Positions 1 through 7,761 of a stretch of 64,000 nucleotides of DNA are shown piece after piece. The notes beneath the pieces were generated by a model. It worked only from the letters and a program-made list of their open reading frames with translations. It had not been told where the DNA came from and did not search any database. Within the stretch, counting starts at the first letter, position 1; each line of letters starts with the position of its first letter. The position numbers were made by a program, and so were the translations under genes. Location of the stretch: NCBI RefSeq assembly GCF_026283925.1, contig NZ_JAPDPF010000003.1:124001-188000 (forward strand), given 5' to 3'. This stretch comes from Dyella halodurans (GTDB lineage Bacteria > Pseudomonadota > Gammaproteobacteria > Xanthomonadales > Rhodanobacteraceae).

Positions 1-128
1 CCGGAGCCGGACGGGCCGGTCACGGCGACGAACTCGCCTTCTTTCACATTGATGTTGAAGTCGCGCAGCGCGTAGGTCTCCACCACTTCGGTGCGGTAGA
101 CCTTGGACAGGTGAGTCATCTTGAGCAT
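1..128 (-). CDS. ABC transporter ATP-binding protein, N-terminal fragment (MacB/LolD type)
   Basis: Only the first 42 or so codons are inside the window. The fragment starts MLKMTHLSKVYRTEVVETYA and runs to the beginning of a Walker A motif (GPSGSG) at the window edge. This is the layout of the small ATPase subunits of MacB/LolD-type exporters, which act at the inner membrane. It lies about 60 bp downstream of the membrane-fusion adaptor gene on the same strand, so the two should be co-transcribed and form an adaptor/ATPase/permease efflux system. Permease genes are expected further along, outside the window. A second in-frame ATG three codons later is an alternative start. Confidence 0.85.
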   Translation of the reverse strand, partial: MLKMTHLSKVYRTEVVETYALRDFNINVKEGEFVAVTGPSGS

Positions 129-154
129 GTGTGCTTCCTCAGTGGTGGTTGTCG

Positions 155-180
155 CCCCTCCCCTTGCACGCAAGGGAGGG
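155..180. repeat. intercistronic GC-rich hairpin
   Basis: An inverted repeat (CCCTCCCTTG pairing with CAAGGGGAGGG on the minus strand, one bulge) fills the gap between the adaptor stop and the ATPase start. It has no T-run, so it looks like a dispersed palindrome or an mRNA-stabilising hairpin rather than an intrinsic terminator. Confidence 0.5.
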
Positions 181-188
181 TTGGGTCG

Positions 189-1460
189 TTAGTTGCTGAT
201 GGCGACGCGGGCCGCGCCCTTGAAGCTGTCGGTACCTGAGATCACGATGTTGTCGCCTTCCTTCAGGCCATCGAGAATCTCGACCTTGTCGATGCTGCTG
301 GCACCCACGCGGATCGGATGCTTCTCGGCAATGCCGTCGCGCACGATGTAGGCATAGCTGCCACCCGATTCGTCGACGAAGGAACCACGCTGCACGGTCA
401 ACACGTTGTCGCGCTTGTCGAGCAGGATGCGCACGGACAGGCGCTGGTTCTGGCGCAACTGCTTGGGCGTCTCGCCGTCGAAGCGCAGGCGTGCCGCCAC
501 TTCGCCGTTGACCACTTCAGGCGAGATCGCGCTGACCAGGCCCTTCCAGGTGTTGCCGTTGCCGGTGATTTCGCCGCCCATGCCGATGCCCAGGTCGCGT
601 GCGAAGCTTTCCGGCACCTTCATTTCCACTTCGAGCGCGGAGAGGTCGATGACACTGAGCAGCTGCGCGTCCTTGGCCACCGTGGCGCGTTCGGCGATGA
701 ACAGCTGACCGACCTGGCCATCCACCGGCGACTTCACGTTGAGATCGTCGACCTGGCGCTGCAAGTCCTTCACCAGCAGCAGCTGGCGCTCATGGGCGAG
801 CTTCTTGGACTGGATGTCGAACTCGAGGCTGTTGCTGTCCGTGCCCAGGTCGGCCTTGGCATGGCTCATGGTGATCTTGGCCTTTTGCAGCTCGTCCTTG
901 GCCTTGTCCACGTTCATGCTCGGCACGGCGCCCAGCCCGAAGGCCTTCTCGTAACGAGCAAGGTCGCGCTCCGCGCCCTGCTGGTCGATCTGCGCGTTGT
1001 CGTAAGCCTTCTGCAATTCACCGCGCTTCTTGCGCGCGTCGATCTGGGCGCGCAGGTAATCCACCTGCATCGCATCGGCTGCGCTCTGTTCCTGCGCCAG
1101 CTTGTTGGTCAGTTCGGGGCTGTCGATGGTGGCAAGCACCTGGCCCTTCTTCACTGCATCGCCAGCGTGCACCTTCAAGGTCACGGCACCGCCGTAAGTG
1201 GCATAGAGGGTGGGGCTGACCGCTGCCACGACCTTGCCTTCGGCGGCGATGTCACGCACGAAGGGGCCACGCTGCACCGTGGCGAACGCCAGGCGCGAAC
1301 CGCTTACCGAGGCGTCGGCCGAGAACAGGCGGCCGATGCGCGGCGCGAACAGCGCCATCAGCACCAGCACGGCCACGCCGCCGCCGATCCACAGCAGGCG
1401 ACGCTTGCGATTGGGTTTGACCTCGACCAGTCGGTCTTGAGCGGAGGTGTCGCGAATCAT
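189..1460 (-). CDS. efflux periplasmic adaptor subunit (HlyD/MacA-like membrane-fusion protein)
   Basis: The 423-residue protein links an inner-membrane transporter to an outer-membrane channel. A short cytoplasmic tail (residues 1-21) is followed by one membrane segment (about 22-41). Next come the first half of a lipoyl-like barrel-sandwich domain (about 75-115, with GDAVKKGQVLATIDSP), a long alpha-helical hairpin (about 118-240), the second lipoyl half (VKSPVDGQVGQL near 245), and beta-barrel and membrane-proximal domains to the C-terminus (EGDNIVISG). It is the first gene of an operon with the downstream ABC ATPase, which favours a MacAB-type exporter over an RND pump. A strong sigma-54 promoter lies just upstream. 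The substrate cannot be read from the sequence. Confidence 0.88.
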   Translation of the reverse strand: MIRDTSAQDRLVEVKPNRKRRLLWIGGGVAVLVLMALFAPRIGRLFSADASVSGSRLAFATVQRGPFVRDIAAEGKVVAAVSPTLYATYGGAVTLKVHAGDAVKKGQVLATIDSPELTNKLAQEQSAADAMQVDYLRAQIDARKKRGELQKAYDNAQIDQQGAERDLARYEKAFGLGAVPSMNVDKAKDELQKAKITMSHAKADLGTDSNSLEFDIQSKKLAHERQLLLVKDLQRQVDDLNVKSPVDGQVGQLFIAERATVAKDAQLLSVIDLSALEVEMKVPESFARDLGIGMGGEITGNGNTWKGLVSAISPEVVNGEVAARLRFDGETPKQLRQNQRLSVRILLDKRDNVLTVQRGSFVDESGGSYAYIVRDGIAEKHPIRVGASSIDKVEILDGLKEGDNIVISGTDSFKGAARVAISN

Positions 1461-1504
1461 CGATGTGTCCCTGGCCGCGGACAGTGCGGCCCCTGGACCT
1501 ATCT

Positions 1505-1522
1505 GAGCAAGCGGCGTGCCAA
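1505..1522 (-). promoter_or_regulatory. sigma-54 (RpoN) promoter of the adaptor/ABC operon
   Basis: On the minus strand the sequence TTGGCACGCCGCTTGCTC matches the RpoN consensus YTGGCACG-N4-TTGCW, with the invariant GG (-24) and GC (-12) correctly spaced. It lies about 45 bp before the adaptor start codon, leaving room for a short leader. A promoter of this kind needs an AAA+ enhancer-binding activator, and GGACA half-sites lie 60-115 bp upstream of it. Confidence 0.8.
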
Positions 1523-1580
1523 CTCAAAATCGATGCTTTATATGTGTATTTTCAACATGTTATTGGATGCCATCCGAAGC

Positions 1581-1619
1581 GGACAGCTGTCCGCGGACAA
1601 CTGGACGGACAAACGGACA
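1581..1619. promoter_or_regulatory. GGACA/TGTCC half-site array, candidate enhancer-binding-protein sites
   Basis: Two overlapping perfect 12-bp palindromes, GGACAGCTGTCC (1581-1592) and TGTCCGCGGACA (1588-1599), are followed by two direct GGACA copies (1607-1611 and 1615-1619). The array sits upstream of the sigma-54 promoter at typical enhancer distance. The regulator that binds it is not in the window. Confidence 0.65.
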
Positions 1620-1634
1620 AGCTCCGCGGCCGCC

Positions 1635-2213
1635 TCAGCCCAGGGTCGGCTCCAGCTCGACGGCGGCCGCCCGGGCCACCTCGCCCGCGATGCCCCGCCC
1701 CAAGGCGGATACCTTCGCCAGTGGCATGGTCTCAAGAAGCTGGAGCGCACCCACGCGGCGGTGGCGGAACTGGGCCAAGGTAGCGCTGGCCGCCCGGCAT
1801 ACCAGTCGCTCCGGGCGTAGCGGCGCCAGCGGCAGCAGCCGGCTCCCGGCAAGCAAGGCATCCCAGGCGAGATAGTCCGTGTCCGGCAACAGGTGCAGCC
1901 TCGCACATGGGCGACCTTGTGCATCCATGCAGTCGATCCATTCGCGCGGCCCCTCTGCGCCGATCATGCTGGCGGCCACGAGTTCCCGCGTGTCGAACAG
2001 CGGCGCCAGCTCGCACTGCGCCACCAGCCAGCCGGTGCAAACCGGCAGATCCTGCGGCGCCGGGCGCGGCGCCGGCAGATACAGCACGCTGCCCAGCAGG
2101 GGCAGGTGGGCTGCCAGTTCGACGCCAAGCATCGACACTGAGCAACGGGTGATGGACCCAGCGTCGGCCGCAGGGCACATCGCGGCGAAGGCGTGAGTGA
2201 GCCAGCCAAGCAT
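1635..2213 (-). CDS. uncharacterised protein downstream of hemP, possibly HemS/ChuX-related
   Basis: The protein has about 192 residues from the chosen ATG, which has AAGGAG eight bases upstream. ATGs at 2219 (SD too close) and 2330 would lengthen it. I do not recognise it firmly. The stretch WIDCMDAQGRPCARLHLLPD (near residue 110), followed by AWDALL, resembles the 'FFDAxGxAVHKVYL' segment of HemS/HmuS/ChuX heme-handling proteins. It directly follows hemP, which carries a Fur box, so a role in heme uptake or heme use under iron limitation is a reasonable inference. There is no signal peptide and no clear membrane segment, so it is probably cytoplasmic. Confidence 0.6.
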   Translation of the reverse strand: MLGWLTHAFAAMCPAADAGSITRCSVSMLGVELAAHLPLLGSVLYLPAPRPAPQDLPVCTGWLVAQCELAPLFDTRELVAASMIGAEGPREWIDCMDAQGRPCARLHLLPDTDYLAWDALLAGSRLLPLAPLRPERLVCRAASATLAQFRHRRVGALQLLETMPLAKVSALGRGIAGEVARAAAVELEPTLG

Positions 2214-2355
2214 AGTCATTGCTCCTTGCAGGGAGGCGACCCGGCTGGCGTTCCGCGGAACGGCGTGGCGATAGGCCTGGAGTGAAGCGCCGGCCCTGGA
2301 GCCAGCAGGCGAACGGGCGTCCTTGCCCACAAAGCGCTCCTCGGGGGACGGCGAG

Positions 2356-2577
2356 CTATTTCGTCAGGATCAGCTTGTTATTGCGGGTGAGCCGCAGGTG
2401 GTATTCGCTGCCCTGATGCTGGATCACCAGCTCGCGCTCGCCGTTCAGCAGCAGCTGGCTGGAGATGCGCCGCGTCGCCGGGGTGTCGTCAGCGGCGGTG
2501 GGCTGGAGGCTGAGCAGGCGAAACGGGCGGGCTGGCGCTTCAGCACGTTGAGGCAGTGACAGGACGGGCATCGTCAT
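2356..2577 (-). CDS. hemP: hemin uptake protein HemP
   Basis: This small protein (73 residues) carries the HemP family signature in its C-terminal half: RRISSQLLLNGERELVIQHQ, then a Tyr-containing strand and the end LTRNNKLILTK. HemP family members are small proteins found next to heme receptors and heme-transport genes; their exact mechanism is not settled. GGAG lies seven bases before the chosen ATG, with a Fur box about 35-53 bp upstream, so iron repression is expected. The next gene on the strand is the possible HemS/ChuX-like protein. No TonB-dependent heme receptor is visible in this window. Confidence 0.88.
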   Translation of the reverse strand: MTMPVLSLPQRAEAPARPFRLLSLQPTAADDTPATRRISSQLLLNGERELVIQHQGSEYHLRLTRNNKLILTK

Positions 2578-2611
2578 GAGGGAACTCCGCAGTCGGAAGT
2601 GGCCACTCGAT

Positions 2612-2630
2612 GATAATGATTCGCATTTGC
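2612..2630. promoter_or_regulatory. Fur box upstream of hemP
   Basis: GATAATGATTCGCATTTGC matches 14 of 19 positions of the consensus GATAATGATAATCATTATC, including the whole left half-site. It lies between the metallo-beta-lactamase stop and the hemP start, where a Fur-repressed promoter would be. Confidence 0.8.
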
Positions 2631-2666
2631 GTGTCAACCCACTGATTCGCCGCACCCAACGGTTGC

Positions 2667-3563
2667 TCAGTGACCCGACGGGCTCGGGCCCTTCGCCTCG
2701 GCGCGTTCCTTGGCGAGGCGAGCCTCCAGATTTCCCCTTCCCTGCTTGGCATAGGCACGGCAGGCGTTGGCGTCGACCAGCGGATTGGGCGTCGTGCCGG
2801 CATCGCGCCGCGCCACCCGGTCGAGGAAATCACTCTGCTCCGGATGCGGGGTAATCAGGATGTCGCAGGGCAGCGCGGCAAGGGCGTCGATGCCGCGGCG
2901 AAAGTCCTCCACGCGATGCGGATGCGCCGCGTCGTCGGTGAAGTGGTAGCCCTTGGCGCCGTAGGGGTAGAGGCTGTCCGCATAGACCATGTTGAGGCAA
3001 TGACCGGCATCGCAGGATTGCCAGGTCCACGTGGTACTGCCCGGCGTGTGGCCCGGCGTGTAGTGCGCGGTGATGGCAAGCTCGCCCACGCGCACTACGC
3101 CGCCATCGGGCACCGACGTCACCTCGGCAACGGGCGCAAACGGGGACGTTTCACCGAATTGCGGATCGTCCGGATCCTTGCCGCCCAAGCTCAGGGCCTT
3201 CGCCCCGGCCTCGCTCGCTGCCACGCGCGCACCACTGTCACGCGCCAGCGTGGCGATGGCACCGGCATGGTCAAGGTGCGCGTGGGTGTTGAGGATCAGC
3301 TTGATGTCCGCCACGCGAAAACCCAGCGCCTTGATATTCGCTTCGATCTGCGGCGCATTGCGCTCCATCGGGGCGTCGATCAGCACGAGTCCCTGCGGCG
3401 AGGCGACAAGAATTGCACTGAGTCCACGCGTGCCGACGTAATACGTATTGCCGTAGATGCGGAAGGGCTTTTGCGGCTGCGTCCACTCCGGTGGTTCGGC
3501 GAGCGCGAATGATGCGGACAGCGCGGCCACGCACGTGGCGAGAAGGATGGCGAGCGGCTTCAT
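2667..3563 (-). CDS. bla: subclass B3 metallo-beta-lactamase
   Basis: The 298-residue periplasmic zinc hydrolase has a clear signal peptide (MKPLAILLATCVAALSASFALA, cut near residue 22). Visible zinc ligands are H94-x-H96-x-D98-H99 in NTHAHLDHAG, H172 in PGHTPGST and H240 in ITPHPEQSD, the full set for a B3 enzyme. The family hydrolyses the beta-lactam amide bond, often including carbapenems; substrate range cannot be read here. AAAGGAG ten bases upstream supports the ATG at 3563 rather than the upstream in-frame one at 3626. No ampR-like regulator, integron or mobile element is nearby, so the gene looks intrinsic to the chromosome. Confidence 0.9.
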   Translation of the reverse strand: MKPLAILLATCVAALSASFALAEPPEWTQPQKPFRIYGNTYYVGTRGLSAILVASPQGLVLIDAPMERNAPQIEANIKALGFRVADIKLILNTHAHLDHAGAIATLARDSGARVAASEAGAKALSLGGKDPDDPQFGETSPFAPVAEVTSVPDGGVVRVGELAITAHYTPGHTPGSTTWTWQSCDAGHCLNMVYADSLYPYGAKGYHFTDDAAHPHRVEDFRRGIDALAALPCDILITPHPEQSDFLDRVARRDAGTTPNPLVDANACRAYAKQGRGNLEARLAKERAEAKGPSPSGH

Positions 3564-3719
3564 GCGGGGGAATCTCCTTTTCTGACGAGATGTATCGGCG
3601 ATCGGTGTATTCCAGTCGCCATGCATGGTGACCGCGGCATAGGCAACGAGGGCGGCCGGGCTCGGCGCTCCGGCGGGCGCAACATGGCTTTATTGGGCAA
3701 ACAAGGCGCATCGCCTCCC

Positions 3720-3844
3720 TGTGCAGGAGCGCACCCAGTGCGCGACCATCCGGCAGGACTGCCGGATGGCACAGCGCGGCTACCCGAGTTACTGACCAGC
3801 GACCGTGGTATCGCCGGGGTCGCGCACTGGGCGCGCTTCTACAT
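3720..3844. repeat. REP-like inverted pair (GCACCCAGTGCGCGA family)
   Basis: The left arm GCAGGAGCGCACCCAGTGCG (3723-3742) and right arm CGCGCACTGGGCGCGCTTCT (3821-3840) are inverted copies. Between them lies a separate perfect stem CATCCGGCAG/CTGCCGGATG (3747-3768). The same layout, including the inner stem, recurs at 56125-56272, and the outer arms recur at 48155-48230. No RAYT (REP-associated transposase) gene is in the window. Confidence 0.8.
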
Positions 3845-3874
3845 AAGCGAAGGGCTCGGGCGCTTATTACGCCA

Positions 3875-4843
3875 TCAGCGCAACGCCTCATCGATGCGCT
3901 TGAGCACGCCGGCATCCAGCTTCGGTATCACCTCCAGCGCCGACAGATTCTGCTCCAGCTGCTCCAGCCGGCTGGCCCCCAGCATCACCGTCGACACATG
4001 CGGATTGACCAGACACCAGGCGATCGACAGCTGCGCCAGCGACACGCCCAGGTCGGCGGCGATCGGGGCGAGGCGGCGTACCTTGGCGATCTTGTCGCCG
4101 CCCTGCTCCAGGATCGCGTCGCGCAGCCACTCATAGCCCGGTTGCGCCAGGCGCGCATCGGCAGGCATGCCATCGTTGTACTTGCCGCTCAGCAATCCGG
4201 AGGCCAGCGGCGACCAGATCGTGGTGCCCATGCCGTAGGCGTCGTAGAGCGGCGCGTACTCCTGCTCCAGCCGTTCGCGATGCAGCAGGTTGTACTGCGG
4301 CTGCTCCATCACCGGCGCGTAAAGATGGTTCTCGCGCGCCACGCGATGGGCCTCGACGATCGCCTCGGCGGGCCACTCGCTGGTGCCCCAATAGAGCACC
4401 TTGCCCTGGCGCACCAGGGTATCCATTGCCGCCACGGTTTCCGCGATCGGCGTATCCGGATCAGGGCGATGGCAGAAGTACAGATCGAGATGCTCGACCC
4501 GCAGCCGCTGCAAGGCCTGGTGGCAGGCTTCGATCACGTGCTTGCGAGAAAGGCCGCGCTGGGTCGGCAGCGGCTGCTCGACCGCACCGAAATACACCTT
4601 GCTGGACACGCAATAGCTGTCGCGCGGAAAGCGTAGATCGGCCAGCACATCACCCATCAGGGTTTCGGCCACGCCATGGTTGTAGACCTCGGCGTTGTCG
4701 AAGAAATTCACGCCGCGATCGTGCGCCATGGCCAGCAGATCGCGCGCCAGCGAGCGTCCCACCTGTTTGCCGAAGGTGACCCAGGCGCCAAACGACAGCG
4801 CGGACAACTGCAGGCCCGATTTTCCTAGACGTCGATATTGCAT
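3875..4843 (-). CDS. aldo/keto reductase (K+ channel beta-subunit/YghZ-like)
   Basis: This NADPH-dependent oxidoreductase of 322 residues has a TIM-barrel AKR fold. The catalytic tetrad is visible: Asp and Tyr in FFDNAEVYNHG, Lys in SSKVYFG, and His in DLYFCHRPDPD. The C-terminal cofactor region MLGASRLEQLEQNL is typical of the KCNAB/YghZ branch, which reduces aldehydes such as methylglyoxal. The start at 4843 (MQYRRLGKSGL) has GGAG six bases upstream and fits the family N-terminus better than the ATG six codons before it. It is divergent from the zinc alcohol dehydrogenase gene, with about 160 bp of shared promoter space. The physiological substrate is unknown. Confidence 0.88.
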   Translation of the reverse strand: MQYRRLGKSGLQLSALSFGAWVTFGKQVGRSLARDLLAMAHDRGVNFFDNAEVYNHGVAETLMGDVLADLRFPRDSYCVSSKVYFGAVEQPLPTQRGLSRKHVIEACHQALQRLRVEHLDLYFCHRPDPDTPIAETVAAMDTLVRQGKVLYWGTSEWPAEAIVEAHRVARENHLYAPVMEQPQYNLLHRERLEQEYAPLYDAYGMGTTIWSPLASGLLSGKYNDGMPADARLAQPGYEWLRDAILEQGGDKIAKVRRLAPIAADLGVSLAQLSIAWCLVNPHVSTVMLGASRLEQLEQNLSALEVIPKLDAGVLKRIDEALR

Positions 4844-5004
4844 GGGGCACTCCGCTTTCATGGGGATGGATCAGCATGCCAAGAGCATGCGGCCTGCGTC
4901 CAGCATGGCTGCTTTGGCGCTCGCCTATACGTCATGCCGACGCCCTCCCGGCTACGCTCTCGCGGCTTCGACGTTTGCATCCCTTTCTGCCAAGGAACCA
5001 TGCC

Positions 5005-6012
5005 ATGTCACTGATGAAGGGTTGGGCCGCGCAAGAGGCGGGCAAGCCGCTGGTTTTCAGCGAGTTTGATCTCGGACCGCTCGGCGCTGAGGAGGTGGAG
5101 GTGGCCGTGGACTACTGCGGCATCTGCCATTCCGACCTGTCCATGATCGACAACGAATGGGGCATGTCACGCTTTCCGTTCGTACCAGGGCATGAGGTGA
5201 TCGGTCGTGTGATTGCCGTCGGCTCGCATGCCAAGGGGGTCAAGGTCGGCCAGCGCGTGGGCATCGGCTGGACGGCGGAAAGCTGCATGCATTGCCATCA
5301 ATGCCTGTCGGGCCACCAGAACCTGTGTCCCGAATCCGTGCCCACCATGGGCGTCCACCACGGGGGCTTCGCCGACAAGGTGCGCGCGCACTGGGCCTGG
5401 GTCATTCCGCTGCCGGAAAACATCCACTTGCCCAGCGCAGGCCCGCTGTTCTGCGGCGGTATCACCGTGCTCAAACCCTTCCTGGCCTACAGCATCAGCC
5501 CCAGCGCCCGTGTCGGCGTGGTCGGCATCGGCGGCCTCGGCCATATGGCGATCAAGTTCGCCAATGCCTGGGGCTGCGAGGTGACAGCCTTTACGTCCAC
5601 CGCGGCCAAGGAGGCTGAGGCACGAGGTTTCGGCGCCCACCACGTGGTCGCAAGTCGCGATGCTGCGGCCATCAGCGCCATTGCCGGCACGCTGGACCTG
5701 CTCCTGGTGACCGTCAATGTCCCGATGGACTGGAATGCGTATATCGGCACGCTGGCGCCGCGCGGCCGCATGCATGTCGTCGGCGCCATCCTGGAACCGA
5801 TTCCGATATCGGCATTCGCGTTGATCCTGGGGGAACGCGAAGTGTCCGGCTCGCCTACCGGTTCGCCCATCGACATCGCCACCCTGCTCGACTTCGCGAC
5901 CCGCCACGACGTGCGTCCGCAGGTGGAAATGTTCCCCATGAACCAGGTCAATCAAGCGCTCAGGCATCTGGCCGATGGCAAGGCGCGCTACCGCATCGTG
6001 CTGGAGGCGTAG
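5005..6012 (+). CDS. zinc-dependent alcohol dehydrogenase (YahK/Ahr-like, cinnamyl-alcohol dehydrogenase group)
   Basis: The 335-residue NADP(H)-dependent aldehyde reductase/alcohol dehydrogenase shows the catalytic zinc ligands in CGICHSDL and GHE, the structural zinc cluster CMHCHQCLSGHQNLC, and the Rossmann motif VGIGGLGHMA. The PTMGVHHGGFADK segment is characteristic of the YahK/Ahr/CAD branch, which reduces a broad range of aldehydes. The start at 5005 has AAGGA eight bases upstream; the longer reading from 4876 lacks family similarity in its first 43 codons. Divergent from the aldo/keto reductase, so the pair may respond to the same aldehyde stress (inference). Confidence 0.9.
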   Translation: MSLMKGWAAQEAGKPLVFSEFDLGPLGAEEVEVAVDYCGICHSDLSMIDNEWGMSRFPFVPGHEVIGRVIAVGSHAKGVKVGQRVGIGWTAESCMHCHQCLSGHQNLCPESVPTMGVHHGGFADKVRAHWAWVIPLPENIHLPSAGPLFCGGITVLKPFLAYSISPSARVGVVGIGGLGHMAIKFANAWGCEVTAFTSTAAKEAEARGFGAHHVVASRDAAAISAIAGTLDLLLVTVNVPMDWNAYIGTLAPRGRMHVVGAILEPIPISAFALILGEREVSGSPTGSPIDIATLLDFATRHDVRPQVEMFPMNQVNQALRHLADGKARYRIVLEA

Positions 6013-6190
6013 ACGGACCAGCGCCTGAATCGCGGCGGGACTGGGCTAGGCAGGTCTGGCCCGGTGCTTGATGGAAATCCTGCCCTGTCAGCACAGCCTT
6101 GCTTCGCCCGCGGGCATCGGCGTCGATGTCCGCGAGCGATGGGCGAAACAGCAGGGCCAAACGCTGCTTGTCGCGCCGGCCCGGCCGCAC

Positions 6191-6766
6191 TCAGGGAAGC
6201 ACGTGGACCGCGGTGCGCCCGTCGAGGCCGTCGTCAGCGTCCGAACGCCATAGTGCCTTGCGGATCCGGTCACTGGTTCCCCAGGTCTTCAGCGCCGCCA
6301 GGACCGCCTCATCCTGGGTGTCCTTCCTCACGTAGAAGTCCAGGTAGCGGTGGTCCTCGCAAGCAACGTCGCAGTGGAAGCTGGAGAATCCCAAGGCCTG
6401 GATCTGGCCGAACTCGTTGAGGATCACCACCGCCGCGTCACCCCCGCGGTCATGCGATGGCACGGCCGCAAACAGGAAACGCTTGTCGTCCAGCAGTACG
6501 ACGTGCTCCGGCGTGCCCCCAAGGACGGTAAGCGCCTGTTCGCTCAGGGAGCGATTGGAACGGAAATAGTTGGCTTTCGCGCTGTTCGCAAAGTGTCCCA
6601 ACGCCTGGGCAAAGCCGGAGGACTTCACCAGTTCGTTGGCGTTGGGGCAGGTCGACGGATCGATCAACCTGCAAGGTCCCGGAGGTGAGGTGCCCGCCGC
6701 TGCGGCCAGCGACGGCGCAATCAGCACCGCGACCAGACATGCACTCTTGATAAGAAGCCTACGCAT
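6191..6766 (-). CDS. secreted protein of unknown function
   Basis: The 191-residue protein has a signal peptide (LIKSACLVAVLIAPSLAAAA, cut near residue 24). I do not recognise a family. The mature part has two Cys pairs, CRLIDPSTC near the N-terminus and CDVAC in the middle, that could form periplasmic disulfides. The segment VVLLDDKRFLFAAVPSHDRGGDAAVVIL looks like alternating beta-strands. It stands alone: convergent with the alcohol dehydrogenase on one side and facing a 490-bp gene-poor gap on the other. Codon use matches its neighbours, which supports a real gene. Confidence 0.6.
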   Translation of the reverse strand: MRRLLIKSACLVAVLIAPSLAAAAGTSPPGPCRLIDPSTCPNANELVKSSGFAQALGHFANSAKANYFRSNRSLSEQALTVLGGTPEHVVLLDDKRFLFAAVPSHDRGGDAAVVILNEFGQIQALGFSSFHCDVACEDHRYLDFYVRKDTQDEAVLAALKTWGTSDRIRKALWRSDADDGLDGRTAVHVLP

Positions 6767-7257
6767 AACACCCCCTAGAAGTGAATCGAGAGCCTGGAAC
6801 TGGCATCAAGCCATGCAGCACCCGGGTACGACGCCAGTAACCGCTGACGCCGCCAGATGGCGGCAGCGTCAATGTCCGGAATATCGCTGTCCCCGATGTC
6901 GGCAACCCGGCGCGTGAACGCCTCCGTGGCGCTCCCGCAACCGCAGGGTCGGACGCTTTACGCGCTCACCGACGCACCGGCGAATGTGTACTGCCGCCAT
7001 GTGGCAGGCAGAAGTCAGTGCGTCACGGACGTCCAAACGCCCCCTGTCCCGGACGGCACAAGATGTAACACCGCCATGCATGACACGTAAAGGCTTTAGG
7101 CCGCAGATGCCGCCTGTGCAGGAATAATTCCTATGCACAGACCTGCGCAGACCTGTAGCTCGAGGCACGCGGCGCGAGGGTGCTCGGCACCTTCGCTGCA
7201 ACACGGAGAGAGATCAGCGCCGCCGCAGGAACGTGGCGACCCTCGCACTGCGCGAGC
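6767..7257. other. gene-poor spacer with one inverted repeat
   Basis: Short open frames here overlap on both strands and none shows family similarity or a convincing ribosome binding site, so I call no gene. One frame near 6857-7090 could be a gene remnant, but nothing supports it. The only clear structure is the imperfect palindrome at 7115-7139. Confidence 0.5.
7115..7139. repeat. 25-bp imperfect palindrome with AT-rich centre
   Basis: TGTGCA and TGCACA arms enclose GGAATAATTCC, itself a palindrome. The AT-rich core stands out in GC-rich surroundings and could be a regulator site, although no gene start is close. The function is unknown. Confidence 0.4.
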
Positions 7258-7761
7258 TCAGGCGTGCAATAGCGCCTGCACGACCGCCAGCACGATGGCT
7301 GCGAATACGCCAGCCACGACATCATCCACCATCACACCGAGGCCGCCCTTGAGGCGGCGATCCAGCCAGCCAATTGGCCAGGGTTTCCAGACATCGAACA
7401 GGCGGAACAAGGCGAAGCCGATAAGCACCATCCACCAGGGCGCCAGCAGCGCCGGAATCAGGGCGATCCACAAACCGACGAATTCGTCCCACACGATGCT
7501 GCGGTGATCATCGACGCCGAGCACGCGACCCGCGAAACCGCACGCCCACACGCCGATGGTGAACGCGACCAGCAAGGTGAAGAGGTAGAGCTGCAGCGGC
7601 AAGGAGCGCAGCAACAGCCAGGGCAGGATGGCCGCCAATGAGCCGAAGGTGCCTTGCGCCACCGGCGCCAGCCCGGAGCCGAAGCCGCAGGCGAGCCAGC
7701 CCGCCGGCGTGGCGAGCAGGCGGCGGCGTTGCTCGGAGGTGAGGATCTTCTGGTCACTCAT
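7258..7761 (-). CDS. pgpA: phosphatidylglycerophosphatase A
   Basis: PgpA dephosphorylates phosphatidylglycerophosphate to phosphatidylglycerol at the inner membrane. The 167-residue protein matches the family: N-terminal ACGFGSGLAPVAQGTFGSLA, VDDHRSIVWDEFVG with the conserved acidic residues, FRLFDVWKPWPIGWLD, and a C-terminal helix. There are about four membrane segments. The ATG at 7761 overlaps the thiL stop as ATGA, so translation is coupled; this fixes the start and discards the longer reading from 7932. thiL-pgpA is a common gammaproteobacterial pair at the end of the nusB operon. Confidence 0.95.
   Translation of the reverse strand: MSDQKILTSEQRRRLLATPAGWLACGFGSGLAPVAQGTFGSLAAILPWLLLRSLPLQLYLFTLLVAFTIGVWACGFAGRVLGVDDHRSIVWDEFVGLWIALIPALLAPWWMVLIGFALFRLFDVWKPWPIGWLDRRLKGGLGVMVDDVVAGVFAAIVLAVVQALLHA

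Noticed and set aside
6857-7090. Small plus-strand frame in the gene-poor gap
   Set aside because: No ribosome binding site, no similarity that I recognise, and atypical composition; kept only as part of the spacer description.
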